In this document: piece after piece, positions 53,818 through 60,949 of the stretch
Numbering within the stretch: position 1 is the stretch's first letter
How the letters are laid out: each line of letters opens with the position of its first letter
From: Tamlana sp. I1
GTDB lineage: Bacteria > Bacteroidota > Bacteroidia > Flavobacteriales > Flavobacteriaceae
Assembly (NCBI RefSeq): GCF_015355625.1
Contig: NZ_JACLAF010000007.1
Location: forward strand, 169,399-233,398
Length of the DNA stretch: 64,000 nucleotides
Direction of reading: 5' to 3'
Position numbers and translations under genes: made by a program
Notes under the pieces: generated by a model
Told to the model about the DNA's origin: nothing
Database searches by the model: none
What the model saw: the letters and a program-made list of their open reading frames with translations, nothing else

Positions 53818-54516
53818 ATGTTGCGCATTTTTAAAGATAAAAAGAAGTTTGCAATCCTTTTTTTTATTGTATTACTTATAGATATTATGGTCAAAATTTA
53901 TTGTCCAGTAGTACCGTATCGGTATATATCCAAACCACCTGTTTTAATTCTGTTAATTCTCTACTATTACTTTAATAATAAAGCATTGTATAAAAGTAAT
54001 TTTTCTTGGGTTATGCTTAGCTTGTTTTGTTTTCTAGTAGGCGATATTTTGGTAATAACCCATACCAATATTTATTTTTTGGGAGCCAGTTTGGTGTTTT
54101 ATACGTTTGCTAAATTATTTATAAGTTTTCGCTTTTCTCATAAATCCGATTTTAATGTTGGTCGGTTAATTCCTTTTTCAATCGTTATATTTATTTATAC
54201 TGTAATTTTAATAAGTTACGTGTACGATACATTAGGAAACTTTTTTGTGCCTATTATTATAAGCTATTTTATTTCATTATTGCTTTGCCAGTTTACTTAC
54301 CTCAGAAAAGGGGTGGTAGATAGAAAAAGTTACTTATCTGCATTTTATGGTATGGTTATTTATATGCTTTCCGAAGGTATTATGGTTATAAAAACATTTA
54401 AAGCCGATGTGCCACTTCAAGATTTTTGCATTATGTTTTTCTACGGTACAGGGGTATATTTAATTGTAAATGGAATTATTATCGAAAAAAGAATTGAACC
54501 TAAAACTGTTTTTTAA
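53818..54516 (+). CDS. YhhN/TMEM86-like (lysoplasmalogenase-family) membrane protein, copy 2
   Basis: A 232-residue paralogue of the preceding gene with the same start (KDKKKFAILFF), the same YISKPPVLILLILYYYF and FLVGDILVI signatures, and the same end (EKRIEP). The pair arose by tandem duplication. It is preceded by a 207-bp gap that repeats part of the upstream region of copy 1. Its last 17 bases overlap the end of the convergent substrate-binding-protein gene. Confidence 0.72.
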   Translation: MLRIFKDKKKFAILFFIVLLIDIMVKIYCPVVPYRYISKPPVLILLILYYYFNNKALYKSNFSWVMLSLFCFLVGDILVITHTNIYFLGASLVFYTFAKLFISFRFSHKSDFNVGRLIPFSIVIFIYTVILISYVYDTLGNFFVPIIISYFISLLLCQFTYLRKGVVDRKSYLSAFYGMVIYMLSEGIMVIKTFKADVPLQDFCIMFFYGTGVYLIVNGIIIEKRIEPKTVF

Positions 54517-56122
54517 CCCGTTTTAAATCCAATAAATTAATTGGATTAACGCCTAGACCTTTTACATTTTTTCTTGTAAACCTAACCACTTCATCGTAAT
54601 ATAAAGGCACCATAAGTGCTTTTTGCATGACTAACGAATCCATGGTAGTGTATAAATGTTTACGTTTTTCAATATCGGTTATTGTAAATGATTTGTTGTA
54701 CAAACTATCGAAAGTGGTGTTTTTGTAATGGAAATAATTAGAACCGTTAGGTGCGAAATTTTTACTGTAAAATATAGATAAATAGTTTTCTGCATCTAAA
54801 TAATCGGCAATCCAAGAACTTCTAAACATATCCACTTTACCGTTTGAACGCGCCGAACGTAAAGATGCTTCGGGCATGACATCTACATGAAGCATGAGGC
54901 CTGTTTTTTCAAGTTCCCGTTGAATAAATTCACAAAAACTAAGGTAATTGCTGGTGGTCACTAAAGTAATTGTAGGGTTTGAAATGCCTGTTTCTGCTTT
55001 AAATTGTGCCACAAGTTCTTTGGCTTTTTCGGGTTGATAGGTGTAGCCAATCGATTTATCGTAGCCCGGTAGTCCAATTGGGATAAAACCCCCATTTGCA
55101 GGATTTCCAATACCATTTCTTAAATAAACAATCATTTTCTTGCGATCAAAACCATAATTAATGGCTTTCCGAAGTAATTCCGATTGTATTTCTGGAGATT
55201 CAGAATCTAAATAAAACCCCAAATATTCAGTGTTTAAGTAGGGGCCACGAATCATATTTACGCTTTTAGCATAATTCTCTTGAAGTTTTCCGCTTGCGGT
55301 TAATAATTCATCTTTATAAGACGCATCTAGACCTGATACATAGTCGATGTTTCCTTGTGCAAATTGCAAAAACTCACTCTGTTTATCGGGAAGAAAAGTA
55401 ATAGCTACCGCTTCCAGATAGGGTAAAGCATTACCGTGTTTGTCTTCTTCAAAATACAAAGGGTTTTTTCTAAAAACCAGTTTAATGTTTTCTTCCCAAC
55501 GTTTAAATTTAAAAGGACCAGTACCAATGGGATGATTTCTAAAGTCGGAACCATAATGCTCTACAATTTCTTTAGGAACTACCGAGCAGTATTTCATAGT
55601 TAAAAGACCAATAAAAGCCGGGAAAGATTGCTTGAGTTTTATTTCGAAAAGGGTATCATTTATCGCATAAAAATCATCTACTTTATTTAAAACCCAACTG
55701 CCAGGAGAGGCTAGTTTTTCATCTCTTAAACGGTTTAAACTGTATTCAAAATCTTTAGCTGTAACGGTTCGCGTAGAGTCTTTTCCAAACAATTTATGGT
55801 GATGGAAATAAACATGTTTACGTAGTTTAAATTGATAGGTTAGTCCGTCTTCAGAAATTGTCCAATCTTTCGCAATACACGGTAAAATATTCAATTCATC
55901 ATCCAATTGTACTAAACCATTAAATAACTGATTACAAACCGAATTGTCTTGTAATGTTCTCGAAAAAGCAGGGTCTAAAGTATTAATATTAGCATATTCG
56001 TTATAGCGAAAAACCAAATGGTCTCTATTGATATCAGAATTATCTTTGCAAGAAAAAAAGAAAAGTGTAATATAACTAATTGATAAATAGAAGATTATTT
56101 GATTGTAATTAGGTTTTATCAT
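54500..56122 (-). CDS. Orphan family 5 (peptide-type) substrate-binding lipoprotein
   Basis: A 540-residue extracytoplasmic solute-binding protein of the OppA/DppA type. I start it at the ATG at 56122 (MIKPNYNQI), giving a lipoprotein signal with Cys at about 25 (FFFSCKDNSD). The frame extends further back but would run into the mtaB promoter. Family features are LDPAFSRTLQDNSVCNQLFN, YQFKLRKHVYFHHHKLFG, HPIGTGPFKFKRWEENIKLV and AINYGFDRKKMIVYL. No permease or ATPase gene is adjacent. It may work with transporter parts encoded elsewhere or have another binding role. Confidence 0.87.
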   Translation of the reverse strand: MIKPNYNQIIFYLSISYITLFFFSCKDNSDINRDHLVFRYNEYANINTLDPAFSRTLQDNSVCNQLFNGLVQLDDELNILPCIAKDWTISEDGLTYQFKLRKHVYFHHHKLFGKDSTRTVTAKDFEYSLNRLRDEKLASPGSWVLNKVDDFYAINDTLFEIKLKQSFPAFIGLLTMKYCSVVPKEIVEHYGSDFRNHPIGTGPFKFKRWEENIKLVFRKNPLYFEEDKHGNALPYLEAVAITFLPDKQSEFLQFAQGNIDYVSGLDASYKDELLTASGKLQENYAKSVNMIRGPYLNTEYLGFYLDSESPEIQSELLRKAINYGFDRKKMIVYLRNGIGNPANGGFIPIGLPGYDKSIGYTYQPEKAKELVAQFKAETGISNPTITLVTTSNYLSFCEFIQRELEKTGLMLHVDVMPEASLRSARSNGKVDMFRSSWIADYLDAENYLSIFYSKNFAPNGSNYFHYKNTTFDSLYNKSFTITDIEKRKHLYTTMDSLVMQKALMVPLYYDEVVRFTRKNVKGLGVNPINLLDLKRVKKQF

Positions 56123-56274
56123 ATAACTTATTAGTTGTAAATTTGCAGGCTCATTGTTTTTTGAACCTGATATCTGTTTTTCAGAAAGAAATCCTTCAAT
56201 TTGTTCATAGTAATGAGAAAAGGTAAAGATAAATTTTAAAAAATCCTGATACAAATTCAGGATAACAAAATAGC

Positions 56275-57600
56275 ATGAATAAAAAAGTCGCATTTTATAC
56301 TTTAGGTTGTAAGCTTAATTTTTCGGAGACCTCTACAATTGCAAGAGATTTTAGTAATGAAGGCTTTGATCGCGTAGATTTTTCTGAAAAAGCCGATATT
56401 TATGTCATTAATACCTGCTCGGTAACCGAAAACGCAGATAAACGTTTCAAAACCATTGTAAAGCAAGCGCAAAAAGCAAATTCGGATGCTTTTGTGGCTG
56501 CCGTTGGTTGTTATGCGCAATTAAAACCACAAGAATTGGCCGATGTGGATGGGGTGGATTTGGTGCTCGGTGCTACCGAAAAATTTAAAATTACCGATTA
56601 CCTAAACGATTTGTCTAAAAACGATTTTGGCGAAGTGCATTCTTGCGAAATCGAAGAAGCCGATTTTTATGTGGGCTCTTATTCCATTGGTGATCGAACA
56701 CGTGCTTTTTTAAAGGTGCAAGATGGCTGCGATTATAAATGTACTTATTGTACAATCCCTTTAGCTAGGGGGATTTCGCGTAGCGATACTATGAAAAATG
56801 TTTTGAAGAATGCTGAAGAAATTTCAAAACAAAATATTAAAGAAATAGTTTTAACAGGCGTTAATATTGGCGACTATGGAAAAGGGGAGTTTGGTAATAA
56901 AAAACACGAACATACTTTTTTAGACTTGGTAACCGAATTGGATAAAGTAGAAGGGATAGAACGTTTAAGAATTTCGTCGATTGAGCCGAATTTACTTAAA
57001 AACGAAACCATAGATTTGGTTTCGAAATCTAGAGCATTTGTACCGCATTTTCATGTGCCTTTGCAATCGGGAACTAACGAGATTTTAAAGAAAATGAAGC
57101 GTCGTTACATGCGTGAATTGTATGTAGATCGAGTTTCAAAAATTAAAGAAGTCATGCCAGATGCTTGTATTGGTGTTGATGTTATTGTAGGTTTTCCTGG
57201 TGAAACAGACGATCACTTTTTAGAAACTTACAATTTTTTAAACGAACTGGATATTTCATATTTACATGTTTTTACCTATTCGGAGCGTGATAATACAGAA
57301 GCAGCAAATATGGATGGTGTGGTGCCTAATAAGGTACGAACTAAACGTAGTAAGATGCTTAGAGGTTTGTCGGTTAAAAAGCGTCGTGCCTTTTACGAAA
57401 GTCAGTTAGGAACCCATAGAACCGTTTTGTTTGAAAGTGAAAATAAAGAAGGTTACATCCATGGTTTTACAGAGAATTATGTGAAAGTTAAAACCCCTTG
57501 GAATCCAGAATTGGTAAATACTTTACACGATATTGAACTTACTGAAATTGATGATGATGGTTTGGTGCGTTTTAATTTTGTAAACATACTTTCAGCTTAG
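56275..57600 (+). CDS. mtaB: tRNA t6A37 methylthiotransferase MtaB
   Basis: A 441-residue radical SAM methylthiotransferase. The N-terminal UPF0004 domain has FYTLGCKLNFSE, INTCSVTENADKR and GCYAQ, each supplying a Cys for the auxiliary cluster. The radical SAM cluster is C152-x3-C156-x2-C159 (DGCDYKCTYCTIP). A TRAM-like RNA-binding end (about 375-440) follows. MtaB rather than MiaB or RimO is indicated by the GCKLNFSE and SRSDTMKNV-type signatures. It should make ms2t6A37 in ANN-decoding tRNAs. A shared terminator follows. Confidence 0.92.
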   Translation: MNKKVAFYTLGCKLNFSETSTIARDFSNEGFDRVDFSEKADIYVINTCSVTENADKRFKTIVKQAQKANSDAFVAAVGCYAQLKPQELADVDGVDLVLGATEKFKITDYLNDLSKNDFGEVHSCEIEEADFYVGSYSIGDRTRAFLKVQDGCDYKCTYCTIPLARGISRSDTMKNVLKNAEEISKQNIKEIVLTGVNIGDYGKGEFGNKKHEHTFLDLVTELDKVEGIERLRISSIEPNLLKNETIDLVSKSRAFVPHFHVPLQSGTNEILKKMKRRYMRELYVDRVSKIKEVMPDACIGVDVIVGFPGETDDHFLETYNFLNELDISYLHVFTYSERDNTEAANMDGVVPNKVRTKRSKMLRGLSVKKRRAFYESQLGTHRTVLFESENKEGYIHGFTENYVKVKTPWNPELVNTLHDIELTEIDDDGLVRFNFVNILSA

Positions 57601-57607
57601 TGCAAAA

Positions 57608-57637
57608 AAAAATCTGAAGCCTAAACTTCAGATTTTT
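57608..57637. terminator. Bidirectional terminator between mtaB and the GNAT gene
   Basis: A perfect 12-bp stem (57608-57619 with 57626-57637) with a 6-base loop, A-tract before and T-tract after, located between convergent genes. Confidence 0.9.
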
Positions 57638-57658
57638 AATGCTTTTTGGAGAAATAAT

Positions 57659-57955
57659 TTATATTCTCACGCCAACAGGCAGCATACGTTTGTATTTTCT
57701 GTTGCTTCTTACAAATTTTGCTATTTCTGGACTTGTTGGTACCACGCTTAAATTGCGTTCTTCAATTTGTTCAAATACAAGGGTTAAAAAATCTTTTTCA
57801 AAACCTTCGTTTGTTATTCCTTCTGGAATAATTAACTTAGTTAGGAAAATTTTTCGTTCTTGTAAAGAGTATTCGATAATCGCTAATTGATCATCAATTT
57901 TAATCTCGTATTGACGTAAAAAATCATTGTCAATTAATTCTGCAGCTTCAACCAT
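57659..57955 (-). CDS. Small GNAT-fold N-acetyltransferase (YidJ-like)
   Basis: A 98-residue protein. YSLQERKIFLTKLIIPEGIT and the acetyl-CoA-type EKDFLTLVFEQIEERNLSVVPTSPEIAKFVRSNRKY match the compact single-domain acetyltransferases of the COG2388/YidJ group. The usual Gly-rich pyrophosphate loop is weak (GITNEGFEKD), so binding may differ. The substrate is unknown. Confidence 0.75.
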   Translation of the reverse strand: MVEAAELIDNDFLRQYEIKIDDQLAIIEYSLQERKIFLTKLIIPEGITNEGFEKDFLTLVFEQIEERNLSVVPTSPEIAKFVRSNRKYKRMLPVGVRI

Positions 57956-58070
57956 TTTCTAATGTTTTTATTTTACGAGGAATGCTAAATAGTGAATACT
58001 ATTTATTCTAACTTTGTGCAAAAGTACGAAAAAATTTGTTATCAAAAAGCAAAATAATTCATAATGCCTT

Positions 58071-58736
58071 ATGATTCAGCAACTAGTGCCCGTATACTTT
58101 ATGCCTGGAATGGCTGCCAGTCCTAAAATTTTCGAATACATCGAACTGCCTCAAGATACCTTTGAAGTCTTTTTTTTAGAATGGATGATGCCATTAAATA
58201 ATGAAAAGGTATCGGATTACGCTTTACGAATGACGAAAAAGATTAAGCACGAAAATGTGGTTTTAATAGGGGTGTCTTTTGGTGGTGTGTTGGTTCAGGA
58301 AATGAGCAAGCATATTGCGGTTAAAAAACTCATTATAATTTCAAGTGTAAAAAGTAAATTCGAGCTGTCTAAAAAAATGCAATTGGCAAAATCTACAGGC
58401 GCTTATAAAATAATTCCTACACAATTAGCTAGCAAAATTGATGTTTTTGAAAAGTATGCTTTTGGAAAGAAGATAGCAAAACGCTTAGAGCTTTATAAAA
58501 AGTACCTTTCGGTAAACGATTCTAAATATTTAAGCTGGGCAATTAAAGAAATGCTATGTTGGAATCAGGAAACTTACCGTTCGGATATTGTGCATATTCA
58601 TGGTGATAACGATCCTGTTTTTCCTATCGAGTACATCTCAAATTGCATTACTGTTTCTAAGGGCACACACATCATGATTATTAATAAATACAAGTGGTTT
58701 AACACCAACTTGCCAAAAATTATATTAGCAGAGTAG
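58071..58736 (+). CDS. Alpha/beta-hydrolase-fold protein
   Basis: A 221-residue cytosolic protein with the oxyanion-side FMPGMAASP, the nucleophile elbow GVSFGG (Ser), and a late HIHGDNDPVFP Asp and THIMII His that complete a triad. It is shorter than most esterases and lacks a cap domain. The substrate is unknown. It is followed 37 bp later by a lytic transglycosylase gene. Confidence 0.85.
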   Translation: MIQQLVPVYFMPGMAASPKIFEYIELPQDTFEVFFLEWMMPLNNEKVSDYALRMTKKIKHENVVLIGVSFGGVLVQEMSKHIAVKKLIIISSVKSKFELSKKMQLAKSTGAYKIIPTQLASKIDVFEKYAFGKKIAKRLELYKKYLSVNDSKYLSWAIKEMLCWNQETYRSDIVHIHGDNDPVFPIEYISNCITVSKGTHIMIINKYKWFNTNLPKIILAE

Positions 58737-58773
58737 GTGATTTTTTCATACCTTTAATCTAAAATTAATTCAT

Positions 58774-59700
58774 ATGAAAACAATACAAAAAGCCTTGGCA
58801 TTTTTAGGTTTGCTAAGTTTATGTGCTTTATTTATTTATGCCCTCCAAGACCCTCCAACCGATGAGAATTTCGAAAAGAAAATTATAAACGATTACAATG
58901 TTTATGCCCTGCAAGTTCCTCAAAATTTGAATTTTGCAGGCGAACCCTTACCATTGGAAGATCCGGATATTTACGAGCGTATGGATCGTGAATTATTGGT
59001 AAACACCTATTGGCAATCTAACGGTTTATTAATGTTTAAACGTGCACACAAGTACTTTCCAATTATAGAGCCTATCTTAAAAAAGAATGGTATTCCAGAC
59101 GATTTTAAATACCTAGCAGTGATTGAAAGTGGTTTGGTAAATGTGGTTTCTCCTGCAGGCGCTCGTGGCATTTGGCAAATTATGCCTGCAACAGCAAAAG
59201 AAAATGGTTTAGAGGTTAATGATAATGTTGATGAACGTTATAACCTTGAAAAATCAACTGAAGTGGCTTGTCAGTACCTACTAAAATCCAAACAACAATT
59301 AGGGAGTTGGACATTAGCAGCAGCAGCTTATAATGCGGGGAATGCTGGTGTATCAAGACGTTTGAATGATCAAATGGTAACTGATTATTACGATTTATTA
59401 TTAGGTGAAGAAACTGGGCGTTACATTTTTAGAATCGTTGCTTTAAAAGAAATTCTATCGCACCCGACTAAATATGGTTTCAATTTTAGAGAAAAAGATT
59501 TATACAATACGGTACCAACATATAAAGTAGGCGTGGATACAGCAGTAGCCGATTTCGCTAAATTCGCGAAACATTTTAATATTAATTATAAAATATTAAA
59601 AATTCATAACCCTTGGTTACGCGAGCCGTTTTTAAATAATGCGAGTAGAAAACAATATTATATAGAAATCCCTAAAAAGGGAGCCTATCCTAAATATTAA
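58774..59700 (+). CDS. Lytic transglycosylase (SLT/MltD-like)
   Basis: A 308-residue murein-cleaving enzyme with an N-terminal signal or anchor segment (about 5-24) and an SLT domain. The catalytic Glu is E118 (YLAVIESGL), followed by SPAGARGIWQIMPATAKENGL and AAAAYNAGNAGVSRRL. The C-terminus (about 245-305) resembles a degenerate LysM-like tail (TYKVGVDTAVADFAKFAKHF). It should act on periplasmic peptidoglycan, as MltD does. Confidence 0.92.
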   Translation: MKTIQKALAFLGLLSLCALFIYALQDPPTDENFEKKIINDYNVYALQVPQNLNFAGEPLPLEDPDIYERMDRELLVNTYWQSNGLLMFKRAHKYFPIIEPILKKNGIPDDFKYLAVIESGLVNVVSPAGARGIWQIMPATAKENGLEVNDNVDERYNLEKSTEVACQYLLKSKQQLGSWTLAAAAYNAGNAGVSRRLNDQMVTDYYDLLLGEETGRYIFRIVALKEILSHPTKYGFNFREKDLYNTVPTYKVGVDTAVADFAKFAKHFNINYKILKIHNPWLREPFLNNASRKQYYIEIPKKGAYPKY

Positions 59701-59718
59701 GTTTAAAAAATAAATTCA

Positions 59719-59764
59719 AAAAAAGAAGGCTAAAATATCAAGTGATATTTTAGCCTTCTTTTTT
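59719..59764. terminator. Strong bidirectional terminator
   Basis: A 22-bp uninterrupted stem (59719-59740 with 59743-59764) separates the convergent lytic transglycosylase and TPR membrane protein genes. Confidence 0.93.
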
Positions 59765-59793
59765 ATATAAGGTTTTGTTTCTGTAAAAACCGA

Positions 59794-60369
59794 TTAACCT
59801 CTGCGTTTTTGAGCTCTTATCGAACCACCTGTACCGTAATGTTGGTTTGGCATTTGCGCGCGTTTCATGTTGTCTTTCATCATTTTTATTTGATCGGTTA
59901 ACATGCCTTGCTTGTCAAGTTTAGAAGCTTCATTAAGTAATTTAGTAGCTTCTTGTTTTCTGCGTTTTGAAAAAGCAATGCCTGCTAAATTTAATTTTGC
60001 CATGGCTAAATCATGATCCATAGATAATCCTAAGTCAATGGCTTTTTTGAAATATTTTTCAGCTTCGTTCATATTACTTTGCGAAACCATAATACCATTT
60101 AAATAGTTGTAGTATCCTTGTTGCTTTCTAACCAAAGCTGCTTCAGGGTTTTTAATTTTCTTCAACCATTTTTGTGCACCTTCAAAATCTTGTTTACGCA
60201 ATTTTAAAAATGCTAAAAGAATAAATTCATTCTTAAAATAAAGAAATATAAAAATTAAAGATAATAGGATAAGCATGATGCCATTTCCTATATTGCTTTC
60301 AGTAAATTGATACACCGCATAAGCTATAATGCCTGCCGCAATAATTAGTTTTATAATTTTATTAAACAT
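59794..60369 (-). CDS. Membrane-anchored TPR protein
   Basis: A 191-residue protein with two N-terminal membrane helices (about 5-22 and 29-47). Two to three tetratricopeptide repeats follow (about 50-160: GAQKWLKKIKNPEAA, EAEKYFKKAIDLGLS, EATKLLNEASKLD), with a basic C-terminus. No further domain is recognised. It probably mediates protein contacts at the cytoplasmic membrane. Confidence 0.75.
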   Translation of the reverse strand: MFNKIIKLIIAAGIIAYAVYQFTESNIGNGIMLILLSLIFIFLYFKNEFILLAFLKLRKQDFEGAQKWLKKIKNPEAALVRKQQGYYNYLNGIMVSQSNMNEAEKYFKKAIDLGLSMDHDLAMAKLNLAGIAFSKRRKQEATKLLNEASKLDKQGMLTDQIKMMKDNMKRAQMPNQHYGTGGSIRAQKRRG

Positions 60370-60571
60370 AATGTGTAATTCGAATAAGTTTAACGTACGG
60401 TTTCAATTAAAAACGCATACTTTTGTTGATTTAAGACTGCAAAGAAACTAAATTTTTATGAATTTTAATATACAGTACTAAAACAAAAACAAAGGCTTAT
60501 CCCAAATAAAACAAGGTCTCGCGTGGTTTTTTGTGTAAATTGAAATTTATTGAAATATTTTTTAATAAAGT
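60370..60571. other. Non-coding interval upstream of rpmH
   Basis: No gene is supported here. On the minus strand TTTCTTTG near 60440-60447 is a partial -7 match for the TPR gene. The plus strand leads into the rpmH promoter. Confidence 0.4.
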
Positions 60572-60603
60572 TTTGTCAAAGTAATAAAGGCTTTGTATAT
60601 TTG
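60572..60603 (+). promoter_or_regulatory. Promoter of rpmH
   Basis: TTTG (60572-60575) and TATATTTG (60596-60603), 20 bases apart, fit both halves of the Bacteroidota -33/-7 promoter exactly. The leader to the ATG at 60670 is about 60 bases. Confidence 0.85.
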
Positions 60604-60669
60604 CCCTCGGTTTTGAAGAAAGCCCGACGATTATAAAAAATACATTTTCAGAATTAAAGATACAAGATA

Positions 60670-60831
60670 ATGAGTAAAAGAACATTTCAGCCTTCGAAAA
60701 GAAAGAGAAGAAACAAACACGGTTTCAGAGAAAGAATGGCTTCTGCTAACGGTAGAAAGGTATTAGCACGTAGAAGAGCTAAAGGAAGAAAAAAATTGTC
60801 TGTATCATCTGAAACTAGACATAAAAAATAA
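60670..60831 (+). CDS. rpmH: Ribosomal protein L34
   Basis: A 53-codon gene whose product starts [20 protein letters not shown] and ends [10 protein letters not shown]. It is very basic and carries the conserved KRTFQPSxRKR...HGFxxRM pattern of L34. A consensus promoter lies upstream and a terminator at 60856. There is no rnpA gene behind it, which is the usual neighbour in many bacteria. Confidence 0.97.
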   Translation: MSKRTFQPSKRKRRNKHGFRERMASANGRKVLARRRAKGRKKLSVSSETRHKK

Positions 60832-60855
60832 TTGATGAACAATTGTTTATAATAT

Positions 60856-60885
60856 AAAAGGTGTTACTTAAGTGTAACGCCTTTT
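60856..60885 (+). terminator. Terminator after rpmH
   Basis: A 12-bp stem (60856-60867 with 60874-60885, one G-U wobble) with a 6-base loop and a T-run. Confidence 0.87.
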
Positions 60886-60949
60886 TTTATATCATCTTAT
60901 TATTATTTTTGTAAATCATTAACATTCAATATTATAACTAGATCATAAA

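Noticed and set aside
56123..56293. N-terminal extension of the substrate-binding protein overlapping mtaB
   Set aside because: The lipoprotein signal begins only at the ATG at 56122, and the extension covers the mtaB start region.
60497..60685. Minus-strand open frame upstream of and across the rpmH start
   Set aside because: It covers the consensus rpmH promoter and has no protein-like features.
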